Assembly (NCBI GenBank): GCA_023213395.1
Contig: CM041465.1
Span: forward strand, 204,421,741 to 204,485,740
Length of the DNA: 64,000 nucleotides
From: Cycas panzhihuaensis
Lineage: Eukaryota; Cycadophyta
Direction: 5' to 3'
In this document: positions 1 to 11,776 of the stretch, piece after piece
How positions within the stretch are numbered: the stretch's first letter is position 1
How the letters are laid out: each line of letters starts with the position of its first letter
Made by a program: the position numbers and the translations under genes
The notes under the pieces: model-generated
Database searches by the model: none
What the model saw: only the letters and a program-made list of their open reading frames with translations
Told to the model about the DNA's origin: nothing

Positions 1-2140
1 TGCCAAGAAAATAGTGAAGAAGTATAAGATCAATCATCTCAAAACTTCGCTTAAGATTCCCTTGAAGATTTTCAATCATTTCTGGGTCATTCCTAGTAAT
101 AATCAAATCAACCACATACAAAATGATAAGTCTGACACACTAGTTTTAAACTTTTATGTATAGGTTTGGATCTAATTAGGATCAATAAAAGTTATATCTC
201 AAGAAGTAATTACCATTTTGGAAAACCATGCATGTGGCATCAACTTCAAACTATATAAGGTCTTTTTTATGTGATATATTAGATGCTCTTTATCATGCAA
301 AATATAAATAGGAGGTTTCTCTAAATATACCTCTATGGTTAAGTTGCCATTCAAAAAGGTAGTCTTAATATCCATTTGATAAATCAACTATTTGTTAAAT
401 AGTTAAGGTTATAATAATTTTGATAGTATTCATATTTGTAATAGGTGCAAAGGTCCCCTTATAATTAATGCCCTCTTTTCGTTTAAAACCTTTTGCAACT
501 AGGTGAGCCTTGTAATACTTAATTATATTATCATATTAGAATTTGATTTTATAAAACTATTTGTAACTACTTATATATTTACCTTTTGTTAAATCAATCA
601 AGTTCCATATTTTATTGTTTTGAATAGAATGAATTTTATTATCCATAACAACTCTTTACTTTTTATCATTGTATGCCTTCACAAAAGTGGAAGGCTCTTT
701 TATATTAAGCACTTCATCCGTAAGTGCATAGTTTATATTAACTTATAGATGAATTTTAGATGATCTTTTCCTTTAACTTATTAGGAGCCAACAACTATTT
801 GGAGATACCATTTGGGTGATTTCTTTGTCATTATTGTTATAAATTCAATATCTTATGCTTGTAAAGGTTACTAATTTTCTAATGTGCTTATAGGACTATG
901 TGGCAAAGTTATTAAATTTGACGTAGATGAAAAATATATTGATGGCGTAGATGAAGAGCTTCGTGTATATGATGTTTAGCAATTGATGGTAGAAGAATCC
1001 TTAAGTATGACTTTGCATTTATTAAGGGGAAGTTGTATGAACCTAATGTCTAATTCCCTATTGTCTTTAAGAAAGATGAAAACTCTAGCCATATGCATTT
1101 CCCTGGCAATAGGATCATAGACTCTATAAGTTTTATTGTAAATAACATATCTAATAAAAATGCATTTGTGGTTTTTTTCATTAAATTTTCTTTATTGTTC
1201 CTAAGGGATGTACATGAAAGTTATTCACCTAAAAGTATGTAAATGACTAATCTTAGGCTTTTTGTTAGTCCAAGCCTCATCATGTATTATGTTCTTAATA
1301 GCAGTAGTGGAACTCTAATTAGACAAGTAAGTAATAGTTTAAATTGCTTCTATCCAATATGTTTGAGGAAGGCCTTTATCTTGCATCATGGCCTTAACTT
1401 TGCTAACAAGTGTTGTATTTATACATTTTGCTATACTATTCTATTGAGGTGTATGTGGAGCAAAAAAATATCACTTAATGCCATTATTAGAACAAAACAA
1501 GTTAAATTGCTTAGAAGTATATTCACCACCATTATTAAGTCTGAGAACTTTTAGTGACATGTTTGATTTTTTTTTAATTACAAGTTTAAATTCTTTAAGC
1601 TTGGTAAAATCTTTTGATTTATGTTCAAGAAAATAAACATATACTTTATGTGAGAAATCATTAATAAATATGATGAAGTAGAGTGTACCTTTAAGGATTT
1701 ATATGGATACGGGTCCACAAAACCAAAGTGTACTGGTTGCAATAAGCTTTAAGCTCTCCATGCTTTATCTTTTGGAAAACATTTTCTATGATGTTTTCCC
1801 ATCAAATATGCTTCACAAAGACATTTACCTATTGAAATCTTAGGTAAGTCATACACCATGTTCAATCTAAACATAAGCTTTATAATATCTAGGTTCAAGT
1901 GAACTAGTCTTTTATGCCATAATTGATATTTACTTTATGAATGTAAAACCAAAAGATGAGTGTTATTAGATTTTGCACCTAATTTAGAGAGGCCATAATC
2001 TTCATGACTAACTTTAACAACTTAGTCTTTTTTATCTTTGATAGTACATTTTATATCTTTAAAAAATATGATCATTTATTATTTATCTAGTTGATTAACA
2101 AAGAGTGAGTTTCTGGACATGTTAGGAATTACAAATATAT
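1..2140 (-). pseudogene. Copia pol remnant (element G), runs off the left edge
   Basis: Read on the minus strand this is a decayed Ty1/copia polyprotein. In coding order: a GAG-pre-integrase block about 2100-1730 (SHEDYGLSKL, then a CEAxLMGKHHRKCFPKDKAW-like zinc end); an integrase block about 1560-1200 (HTPQ*NSIAKC, MMQDKGLPQTYW, EAWTNKKPKISHL); a reverse transcriptase block 387-199 (QMDIKTTFLNG, KKTLYSLK); and the active-site region near 130-80. That last part reads LYVVDLII, so the usual YVDD has lost an aspartate. Stops and frameshifts are frequent. The RNase H end and the 3' LTR would lie left of the window. No LTR or gag was recognised on the right side. It is dead as read. Confidence 0.85.
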
Positions 2141-2440
2141 TACTACCAAGAAATATTTAATCATGGTTTTAATCATTTTTAATATAAGCCACTTTACAAA
2201 CTCTTATAATTTTCATAGTAATATCATCCCTAACGTTATTTTTTTGCTTTTGCTTTAATGAATATTGATCCAATTTTAGATCTATTAATCTAAAATACTC
2301 TTCAAAATGAGTATACAAGAATTTAGTAATATTTATTTTCATATTTCCAACCTTCATTTGGCAGAAAAATGTTATTTAGACTCTTAAAAATATGGAAAAA
2401 TCACATTATGGTATAATCATATTTTACTAGGGTACAACCA
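2141..2440. other. AT-rich stretch, no gene recognised
   Basis: A 62-codon minus-strand open frame lies at 2169-2357. It could be worn gag or linker of the copia remnant to its left, but no motif supports that. Confidence 0.4.
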
Positions 2441-2565
2441 ACTAGTCCTCGGTGTGACCGGTCTAGTCCTCGGTATGACCAACCAATTCTTCGTGTGACC
2501 AGACCAACAACTAGTGTGACCAGGTTTTACTAGGGTGTGATTGGTCCCATTTTTTGTGCGACCAA
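2441..2565. repeat. Degenerate minisatellite, about 21-22 bp unit
   Basis: Five or six consecutive units share the core GTGTGACC with variable flanks (CTAGTCCTCGGTGTGACCGG, then versions with TATGACC, CGTGTGACC, AGTGTGACC and GTGTGATTGG). Spacing between cores is about 21 to 22 bases. A minus-strand open frame crosses it (2417-2623) and simply reflects the repeat, which is almost free of stops in that frame. No known family recognised. Confidence 0.65.
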
Positions 2566-3146
2566 AAAATGATAGCCTCATAGAAAATGTGATTTGATAG
2601 AGAAAACAGACTCCATTTGTCATGGAATTTTAGAAGGACATTCACACAAGTGTCTTCTACCTAATGGGAAAAAGAAATTAGAGTTTTAAACTAATTTCAA
2701 TAAGTTTTTAATGGATCAAAATGATGACTAAAAAATAAGAAAGGAAAAATAGAAAAATGGTCTTTTGAAGATAAACAAACTTTGAGAAGGTAGGAAAACC
2801 ACCCAGATTTGTCCCAAAAGTGAAGGAGAAGCACCCAATAATCTTAGATGCAGTGAGAGAAGCAAGAGATTTGGGGAGAAAACTTTGAATAGAAGCCCAA
2901 ATATAATTTTGCTCTTAAAATGAGACTACATAAAAACATGGAGAAAAATAGATGCATGACAGTAAAAACAGATAGGAAGGAGATGAGACAAAGTGCCTAG
3001 ATCTATTTATGAGGCATTGGAGAAGTCTAAGAAGGCTAAAATGCAACCAGAGAAGGAGTAAAGACAACTATTATAGTTCAAAGAGGATGCCCAGGCATAA
3101 ATTCTTCTCATAAACGAGTTCATGGCTGCATAGCAACCAAGTCCTC
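2566..3146. other. Unassigned spacer
   Basis: Purine-rich, low-complexity sequence with no convincing reading frame or element boundary. It lies between the minisatellite and the left end of the gypsy LTR at 3147. Confidence 0.4.
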
Positions 3147-3508
3147 TGTTAGGGATCTAACCCCTAACTTACCTTCTCTTATATTCTCTTATATCTTCTA
3201 CTTCTTTTGTCTCTCTCTATCTTATGTCTTCTATTTCTTTCCTTTTCTTAATATCCCACATGCATAATTGAAAGGTTGTGTAGTGGTCATTGAGCATTAT
3301 ATATATTCATGTAATATCCCACATGTATAAAGAGGAGGTTGTGTAGTGAGCATAGAACCATATATATATTTATGTAATCTTTAGAGTAGGGTATCTAAAA
3401 TATCATTGCTATTGCATGTAATTGGGAGGTTACCCCTCGAAAACTCTTTTAGAGTTATTTACATGTTATGTTGATATGCAATTGTTATTAAGGAGTGGTA
3501 TCCTACCA
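3147..3508 (+). repeat. 5' LTR of gypsy F
   Basis: Starts TGTTAGGGATCTAACCCC and ends just before CAAG-TGGTATTAGAGC. The arrangement matches element B, where a few bases separate the LTR end from the primer site. It holds an internal tandem duplication of about 63 bases (3251-3313 and 3314-3376, each starting ATATCCCACATG). There is no second LTR copy in the window, so the right edge is uncertain by a few bases. Confidence 0.6.
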
Positions 3509-3510
3509 AG

Positions 3511-3527
3511 TGGTATTAGAGCGGTTG
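3511..3527 (+). other. tRNA-Met primer-binding site of gypsy F
   Basis: TGGTATTAGAGCGGT is complementary to the 3' end of initiator tRNA-Met, with T in place of the usual C at the seventh base. Element B carries the same variant at 15306. Confidence 0.7.
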
Positions 3528-4445
3528 ATCCATACCTTGTGGGAGAGTCAAGGGTACTAAATAATCAAAGTTTTTTTCCATCAGTTTTTTCTCATCAGTA
3601 TCTATTCTCATTTAATTTCTGCTTAGTCACTTTACATTTTGGGGGTAGACAATACTACAATCGGGCAACTACCCTAACACTGTCATCGGGCAGTTATTTT
3701 TTGCATTTAGATAGAGACCCTGTGCCAAGGGTCAATAAATATCACGAGGATCTATCATTTTGGGCTAACGCTTTATGGCTTTTCTGTCTCTTGTGTGAAG
3801 CACTGGAGATCACACTCTTGAATCAAGCCTTAGAAAGAACTCGGCTATAGAATTGTGCCTCCATGTACCTATGGGTATATAGGAGGACACCCTAGATAGG
3901 CCTTCCTAGTATAGGTAACCATATGAAACCTATTGAGCGTCTACAATTTGTAATACACCAGTAAGTGGTTAGCCCCAAGAAGTTACTCTCTATGTACCTA
4001 AAGATGAGGTAGTATGACTATAGAGTAGAGTGTTTGCCTCTGTTAGTTGATATTATTTACGACTAAAATCAATATATCAAAGGGCCTACAAACCAAACAA
4101 GCCCATACCTAGTGTTCTTGGTCAATCTATTAGTGGTTTGTGTGTACCTAGTCAGTCGGTGAGCTAGTCATCATCAATTTGTTAAATCCAGTGTGTCTAT
4201 CCAATTTGTCATTAGGTCATGTGTACATAGTCAGTCAGCCAGTCAGTGACCAAAAGGCAAGAAAAGTAAAAAAAAAAAAACAAAAAAGCAAAAAAAGAAG
4301 AAGTAAAAAGTAAAAGAAAAAAAGCAAAAAAAAAAATCCATATTGCCTCATTATAAAACATTGTGGATAACAATCTATAGACACCCCATCAAATACTTTT
4401 CATTCATATTTACCAACTAGGATTCAACTTAGGTCTTGTGAACAA
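3528..4445 (+). other. Leader of gypsy F, with hairpin and A-rich tract
   Basis: Non-coding leader between primer site and gag. It contains a GGGTAG...CTACCC inverted repeat (3643-3648 with 3669-3674). A block at about 3730-3900 (ATCACGAGGATC, GTGGC/ATGGCTTTTCTG, CTTGTGTGAAG, ACTGGAGATAACACTC-like, TATATAGGAGGAC) is conserved in B's leader at 15705-15852. An A-rich tract lies at about 4258-4340. The open frame 3422-3850 runs from inside the LTR through this region and is not a gene. Confidence 0.65.
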
Positions 4446-6080
4446 ATGGCCCCTAAGATGAACCCAAGCTGGACTCAAGATCTCAATGATACTATCATAC
4501 AACTTTGAGGAGATATATTATAAATACAAAATGATTTCAATGAAAAATTTGAAGCAGTACTGCTAGAGCTTACATTCATGAAACCTTTTAAGGAAGAAAA
4601 TATTAACTTTGATGATACTACTCACATAGGTGGGGGTCACTTCGCTAAAGAAGATGAAGGTAATGATGGTAGGTGCTTTCATCTGAACTTCCTTCCTAAG
4701 GTAGAAATCAAGAAGTTCAATGGCATAGATGTACGTGCCTAGATCACCCAAATGAAATAATACTTTTCTCTTCATCAAGTTCCATCAGATAAGAAGATCC
4801 CTCTTGCTTCTCTACACATGGAAATTGAACCCTACTAATGGTACCAATGGGTTATGAAAATAACTGGTGGGCTTAGTTGTCAATTAGAGGGTTTTGTTAA
4901 GGATCTTATAGCTCAATATGATAACACCTAGGAATATGACCACTTTAACCAGTTAGCTAAAGTTAGATAGGAGGGGATTGTTTCAACTTATACAGTAGAA
5001 TACCAAGGTCTCTCCACAAGGGTTGATGGCCTTTGTCAGAATAAATTACTTGAGTTATATATTGGTGGGTTACGAGATGACATCAGACATGAGTTATGAC
5101 TCTTAAAACTTGATAACATATCTACAACTATTAATTTTTCTTAACATATTGAAAAAAAAAAAAAGGCATCTCGACCCCTCTCATGAACATTCCTAGAAAA
5201 GTGACCATAATTTCAAGTTCTTCTTGTGCGATGAATGACTTCCCAAGAGATAGATGAGAAATAATTGAAAGGGTTATGTTTTTGTTGTAACCAAAAGTGG
5301 AATAAAGACCATAAGTGTCCTAAACGAGACTTATTCATAATTGAGGATGTTTAAGATGATGAACTGGTAGAGGAAGCCTCATTAGAGCCAAAAAATAATG
5401 ATTGTGACCCACTTGAGGAGGAAGAAGAAGATACTGCTACTATATTTATACATGCCCTAGCTAGAATTGTAGCCCCTTAGACACTCAAGCTTATTGGGTA
5501 CATTAAGAAAATGAAGGTGGTTATCCTCATAGATTCTAGGAGTAGCCACAATTTTATTAATTGGAAACTTTCTGAAGAACTTAACTATTTTCCATATCCT
5601 ATCAAAACTTTCTAGGTTATGGCGGCTAATGGAGAGACACTTGCTTGTAAGAGAAAATATCACAACATCAAGTTGCATATGGGTGACTATTACCTCTCCA
5701 CTTCTATGTATGTCATTCTCGTTGGAGGAGTTAATGTTGTATTAAGGGTACAATGGCTCAAACCATTAGGGACTATTCAACTAAATATGCAAGAGCTCTT
5801 CATCTAATTTACTTTTGAAGGAATTAACTATCAATTGAATGGGATCATTTATCCTCTAACCCAAATCATCAGCTCACACCGTATAGAGAGGCTCATTAAA
5901 AAGGGTGGTATAGGAATCATTACCAAATATTATGCTCTGGAATATCAGGAACTTCTAACAGAAGGGGACATTCTCCAAGATGATGTGATCCCCAAATAGA
6001 GCTTAGTTGGTGAAGAAGTCAATTATCAACCTTTTCTCCTTGAGATCCTAGGAGTTAGTGTAGAAATCCCAATAACATCA
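4446..6080 (+). pseudogene. Gag-protease of gypsy F, stops but no frameshift
   Basis: From the ATG at 4446 a single frame can be followed to about 6080 with roughly 18 in-frame stops and no visible frameshift. The gag capsid core is at about 4700-5110 (FNGIDVRA, YFSLHQVPSDKK, LELYIGGLRDDIRHEL). A zinc knuckle starts at 5277 (CFCCNQKWNKDHKC, the CX2CX7HXC layout of plant gypsy). The protease starts near 5508 with LIDSRSSHNFI, where the normal DSG reads DSR. Acidic linker (LEEEEEDTA) lies between. Most stops sit where family members have Trp, Gln or Arg, as expected from C-to-T or G-to-A change. RT, RNase H and integrase are missing. Confidence 0.85.
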
Positions 6081-6092
6081 AAATAAAAAAAA

Positions 6093-7043
6093 TGAGCCCA
6101 CAAAAGGAAATTCTACACCAAATCATTTATTCTTGACATTGCTCCAAAAGTATGAGGAGTAGTACTTTTATTAAACTATGAAAATCTCCATTTAATGGCA
6201 GAGAAATCAACTAGCAAAAGAATGGTAAAATTACAAGGAATAAATGATACAATTATACCATAAGGGGGAACTCCAACCCTCCAAAATGCTTCTCTAAGGA
6301 TGCTTCCCAAGTCAAGTATCCAAGAACCACCTCTCCAACCTATAATAGGGCTCAATTTATAGAAAGAAACCAAAATTGCATGTTTAATAAGTGGCAATCA
6401 TGCAAGTATAACCACTAACCACCAGAATGCATGTTTTCTAAGTGGCCTTCATGTAATTCTTAAAATGTTATAACTTTTAACTAATCTTAACAGACTCCAA
6501 TTTGGTTAAAATTTAGTACACATATAGGAATGCATGTCCCCTCTTCTTCCTCAAAATTTTAGCTTATTTGGATGTCATTTGGCTGCATTTTTATTCATTT
6601 AATGATAATATGTATTTGCTATTATTCTGCTATCCAAGTGGCCTTCATACAATTCTTAAAAGTTATGGCTTATAACTGACCTTAACGGACTTCAATTTAT
6701 CTCAAATTTGGTACAAATATATAAATTTATGTCTCCTCCACTTTCTCAAAATTTTAGCTCATTTGGATGTCATTGGCCACATTTTTATTCATTTAATTAT
6801 AATATGTATTTGTTGTTTTTTTTCTGCTAGCTGTGGGATTAATTTTATGCAAAACAAGGCTTGAACTCTAATCAAATGATATTTTCTGAACCCCACATTT
6901 TGTACACATCTAGTGGGATGTGTCTTCTACCTTTATACAAAATTTCATATAATTTTGATACCATTTGGCCATATCTCTTTTAGTTATGCCAATTCCTAGC
7001 ATTTTCTGCATCCTATAAACATATGGTAGATCCTCCTGGATCA
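6093..7043 (-). repeat. Candidate 3' LTR of minus-strand gypsy D
   Basis: On the minus strand this begins TGATCC directly after a polypurine tract (AAGGAAGGGGGAGCCA, plus 7042-7058) that follows the pol end of D. It ends in GGGCTCA at 6093. An AATAAA-type signal lies about 90 bases before the end (minus strand TTTAATAAAAGTA). Length 951 bases. A partner LTR is absent because D is truncated at its 5' side, so the ends rest on structure alone. Confidence 0.55.
6440..6831. repeat. Two-copy tandem repeat, period 196, inside the D LTR
   Basis: Units 6440-6635 and 6636-6831 both start AAGTGGCCTTCAT and share CTCAAAATTTTAGCT, ATTTGGATGTCATT and ATTTTTATTCATTTAA at matching places. A worn partial unit precedes it near 6388. 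Internal tandem units of this kind occur in U3 regions of plant LTRs. Confidence 0.75.
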
Positions 7044-7199
7044 TGGCTCCCCCTTCCTTGGAAAATAGCTAACTATTGTTTGGCTTAGAATTGGAGATGG
7101 GGGAAGTGTTTTTCTCCTTGTTTCCTACTAAACCACTTGGCCTTACTAGGCAATTACCCTGCTACTCCAATCCTGAGAGATTCATGTGTCTTATGTCTT

Positions 7200-9868
7200 G
7201 TTTTGGTAGATTTTCTCTCCAAGATACAATCTTCCTTGAGAGGCTCCTCACTTTCCAAATATAAATCATCAACTGAAGGTAAAGTGAACTGGTCCTGTTC
7301 CTCATCTAGCATGGAGGGATTAATGAGTTTTAAGTATTTAGCATTTATTACTGAATATATTTACATATAAGGTGGAAGATCAAGTTGGAAAGCATTACCA
7401 CCTACTTTTCTCAAAATCTTGAATGGTCCATACCTTATAGGTTTGAGTTTCTTGCCTTCTCCTTTTAACCTCTCCTTACTCAAGTATAACCATACTAAAT
7501 TTCCTTCTTGAAAAGTACACTCTTTCCTATCCTTGTCATGTCTTTCTTGGTACTTTTGTTGAGTCCTTACAAGTTGATCATGTACTTCTTTGTGGACTCT
7601 CCGGATCTTCTCAAGTATCTTAAAGCCTTGTTATGCTCCTCCTTCTCTTTGACGGATCCTTCCTTAGCTTGCATGGAAAACTCTAAGTCAAATGGACTTT
7701 GAGGTAAGTATCCCAAACAAACTTCAAAAGGTGCTTTAGAGTGTGATGCAAGCATTGCTCTATTAAATGCAAATTGTAGAAAAGCCAATGATTCATCCCA
7801 AGTCTTTGGATGCTTGGAATTGTATCCCCTCAATAAATGTACCAAAGTTCTATTCACTACTTCGGTCTGTCCATCTGTTTAAGGATGGAAACTTATACTC
7901 CTCTTTAATTTGGTATCCATCATCTCCCATAGTGACTTCTAAAATGATGAAAAGAATCGAGTGTCCCAATCTGAAATGATGGAAGAAGGCAAGCTAAAAT
8001 TCTTCCATACATGCTCGAAGAATAACTCAGCTGCTCCTGTACTTGTGATTGTCTTCTTACAAGGTATTAGACATATCATTTTACTGAACCTATCTACAAC
8101 AACAAAGAGATAATCATGTCCCTTCTTAGTCATGGGAAGTCCCCCTAAGAAATCAATGGAGATACTTTCCCAAGGTCTAGTGGGAATAGGAAGTGGTGTA
8201 TATAATCCTAATTTTCTAAAAGAAGGCTTAGAAGTATTATACATTACACATCCTTTTACATATTTTTTTACATCATTTAACATTTTTGGCCATACAACAT
8301 ATCTTCTCAAGTTTGCTAAAGTCTTCTCTATACCAAAGTGACCAGCTACTTTAGAAGTATGGGCTTCTCTAAGCCACTTGATCTTGTCTCCTTTTAATGG
8401 AACATAGAGCTACTCCCCTTTGAAAAGTAGACCATCCTTCCAAGCAAGCTGGGAAGGTCTTCCTTTCGCTAGGTTCTCTAATTCTTCCTTCAAAGCTTCA
8501 TCTTCATGGTACAAGTCTTGGTACTCTTCATGATATATTGGCTCCACCTGCAAACTCATAAAAGAACTATAAACAAAAGTAGAAGAAGAAGTGGAACAAG
8601 GTGGTCTAGATAACATATCAACAATTTTATTATTAGATCCCTTTTTGTACTTAATTATAATATTGAATTGTTGTAAATAACTCATCCACTTCATGTGTCT
8701 TGCTTGCTGTAATTTACCTTAGGTTTGTAAAAATTGAAGAGGCTTATGATCGGTATGAACTACAACCTCTTTTCCGAGTAAGTATGACCTTTAATGCTTG
8801 CATGCTTGATGAAGTGCGAACATTTCTCGATCATATGTTGAGTAGTTCTTCACTTGAGGGGTGAAGACTTCTGAATGGTAAGCAATAGGCTTCCCATCTT
8901 GAATAAGGACGACTCCATCACATTTCCACTTGCATCAGCTTCTACTTCAAAAGGCCTTTGTAAATTTGGCATTGCCAAAACAGGTGCTTCACAAATTTTC
9001 TTCTTTAAAAGAAGAAAAGCTTCTTCCTCCTTGGAACCCCAAGTAAACTTTTTACTAGATTTTGTTAATCCATGTAGAGGTCTTTGCAACTTGTGAGAAT
9101 TGAAGAATAAATTTTCTCAAGTATTGACAAGCCCCTAAAAAACTTCTCACCTCTATGATGTTTGTTGGCCTATGCCATTTGAGGATGGCTTGAGTCTTGA
9201 GTGGATAGATGCTCAACTTTCCTCCTCTAACCACAAAGCCTAAGAAGATCAAATTCTCCTTACCAAATTCACACTTCTTTACATTAAGCTTCAAATGATA
9301 CTTAGCCATAGTCTTTAAAACTTCTTCTATGTGCTGCAAATGTTCCTCCCATGTGTTCTTTGAAGATCAAAATATCATCAAGACAACAATAAAATTATCC
9401 AAGTAAGGCCTTAACATTTCATTCATTAACCTCATGAATGTTTCTGGAGCATTACACAATCTGAAAGGCATAACCATCCATTCAAAGAGTCCTTGCTTTG
9501 TTTTGAAGGCCATCTTCCATGTGTCCTCCTCCTTGACCCTAACTTGGTGATAACCGCTTTTCAAATCCAATTTAGTAAAATAACAAGCATGATGAATTTG
9601 ATCAAGCAAATCATCTATGCAAGGTAAAGGTAGCGATTTTTAATTGTAATTTTATTCAAAGCATGAAAGTCTATACACATTCTCCATCCTCTATTCTTCT
9701 TAGGCACCAAGACAATTAGTGACCCACAAGGTGAACATGAAGGTCTTATGACCCCTTGATCAAGCAACTCCTCAACTTGCCTCTTTATCTCATTATTCTC
9801 TATAATGGAGTGCCTATACAAAGCAACATTAGGCAATGGTGCATCTCTATACAAAGCAACATTAGCTC
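7200..9868 (-). pseudogene. Gypsy D pol: RT, RNase H, integrase (5'-truncated)
   Basis: Minus-strand Ty3/gypsy pol, in coding order. RT 9854-9350: QGVIRPSCSPCGS, VPKKNRGWRMCIDFHALNKITIKN, TKLDLKSGYHQVRV, MPFRLCNAPETF. The YLDD active site is split by a frameshift near 9375 (FIVV, then LDDILIFK in another frame). Connection and RNase H 9339-8410: KCEFGKENLIFLGFV, EVEADASG, KYKKGSNNKIVDMLSRPP. Integrase 8310-7567: RFSKMICLIPCKK, ISDWDTRFFS, AFNRAMLASHSKAPFEVCLGY. C-terminal GPFKIL tail to about 7380, followed by a possible worn chromodomain-like end. Gag and protease are absent: homology stops at about 9868 after a 30-base tandem repeat of TATACAAAGCAACATTAG-type sequence. Dead as read. The RT part recurs at 46631-47030. 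Confidence 0.9.
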
Positions 9869-11776
9869 AAGTTTGTTAGAGCTAGGTATTAACAACTTTT
9901 TGAGACCAAGATGTCTTTAAGCATTTTGTATGGCAAGTGGATTTAGCTTATCATAATAGGCAAATATAGTATTCAATGTTACTATTCTAGCTTTTATTTT
10001 ATCATCTAAGGAGACGGTACGGAAGACATTCTCTCCCTAGTTTTTCACACACACACACACACACATATGCATGTAATTCTTCCAATCTAATAAATTATAT
10101 TTTTCAAAAAGAAAGAAAAAAGATATTCGGTACAAATGTAACTTATGCAATTGATTAATGTTAAAGGTTAAAGCCTACTGTATACATGTATTACAATCAT
10201 AGTAAAAACACTTGAGAAAGACATAGTATAACATTATGGTAAGATAATAGATCTTCTTATTAAAACTTTAATATGTATACAAAAGAGGCTTAGCAACCAT
10301 TCTTACTACCAAGAGTCAACCTCCCCTTAATGCCTAGTACTATGATTTTATACCTTCACCTCTTATCTATCGATGATATATAATACACACTTGACATCCC
10401 TTTATAATGCATTTAAGTTCTTTATAGACATAATTTGTCATAACTATTATAACCAACTTATTCCACATTAGAACTTAAAGAGTTATCTATAATAAAAGCA
10501 CACAATCCAATGTGTAACTCTTTCCTCTAAGTATGACTACTTATACTATGGAGCTCAATATTCATATCATAAAATTAGCACATATGAAATTAAGTCCTAA
10601 CATCTCTATGGGGTCCTCTTATGAATCACCATTACTTCACATAAAATAAGAGAGTACATTTTACTTTGGGTCTATATGAACATTAAAGATATATTTCCTT
10701 TCAAAAAAAAGAAAAGTAAGAAATATAGCTACTCTCTTTCCCTTCGCCCCCTTAAGAAAAATATAATGAAACATCCATAAATAATTACTCATTGTTATGA
10801 AGAAAAATAAACTCTTAATTAGGCTAAACTACTTCCATCAATTATATAATAACTATAAAACTCACCACCTTACTCTAAAACTAGACTAGTATAATCTCTA
10901 TGAATATCGAAGACCATCATGGTGGTAACATCCTTATAGTTTACAATTGTCACTTAGACATATGGATAATCACTTGTTATGCTCGTCACCTTATAGGAAG
11001 CATTATAAATATAAGGCTTATCACTAACAATGACCTTATATAACATTCACCATGCCTATAGACTAACTCTCCCTTCTAGTTCTTTTGCAAAGTATTTTAT
11101 AACTATACTTTATCCCTTGATCACACAATTCCTTGTACACATGTAATTCATCCTCTTGATTATTTGATCCGTTATATATCCATCAACAATGATCCTTGAA
11201 CTAAAAGCTACTTATAAACTATGAACCTTCATCATTATAAGCTCACAACATTGGAATATAATTAATTCATAAAAAACTATATAGGATATTTCAAATTATA
11301 TGTTCATTAATTAACTAATTAGGTTTCACTTTTATATTATTTTGGAGCAATCCTTTCAAGTAAACTGTTGCTAAGGCCTAATTAAGGACTCTTATAAATT
11401 TTTATATTTTGCACGAAAGCTGCTCATTGAAAACAAATATAGTAATATACCATAAAGTAAGGGAATATCATCTTGAAACATGGTGTAGTTGCATGCATCT
11501 AGTTAGTTGCAAACCTAATCATAACCCTAATAAGTTAACTATAATAGAATTGAAGTTGGCTAAAATAATTAATAAAATAAGAAATACACAAATAATTCAT
11601 TAAGGAAGCCATCCAAATTGATAGTTTAGAAAGCAAATATAAATAGAAGCATTATATAAAGGTATAATCAAGATGTTTTTAGATCTTCATTGGAAGAGTT
11701 CTCTTCCATGGCTAGTGATTGTGGATATAGGGACTCTAATCTAAAAATAAAATTAGTAGTAATCCATGAAGGATTT
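9869..11776. other. AT-rich unassigned spacer with (AC)n
   Basis: Nearly 2 kb of AT-rich sequence with no recognisable protein frame. It holds a short (CA)10 microsatellite at 10046-10065. It could be an old LTR or non-autonomous element, but no paired end was seen. The whole stretch is repeated at about 47031-48928. Confidence 0.5.

Larger units (their letters stand above)
3147..6080 (+). mobile_element. Gypsy remnant F (5' LTR, primer site, leader, gag-protease)
   Basis: The left half of a Ty3/gypsy element: LTR, primer-binding site, about 0.9 kb of leader with an A-rich tract, and one long gag-protease frame. It stops before the reverse transcriptase. The sequence to the right belongs to oppositely oriented element D, and no RT of F reappears after D, so the pol half and 3' LTR are deleted or elsewhere. 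The leader is clearly related to that of chromovirus B at 15304-16572, so F probably belongs to a sister family. Confidence 0.75.

Noticed and set aside
3422-3850. 142-codon plus-strand frame
   Set aside because: It starts inside the F LTR, crosses the primer site and runs through the structured leader. The related leader of B does not keep it open.
7076-7370. Plus-strand open frames over the minus-strand gypsy D
   Set aside because: They lie antisense to the C-terminal end of D pol and match no family. Similar shadows occur at 7508-8341 and 8875-9096.
7200-9868. Endogenous pararetrovirus (caulimovirus)
   Set aside because: An integrase is present after RNase H and there is no movement-protein motif. 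This is the gypsy order.
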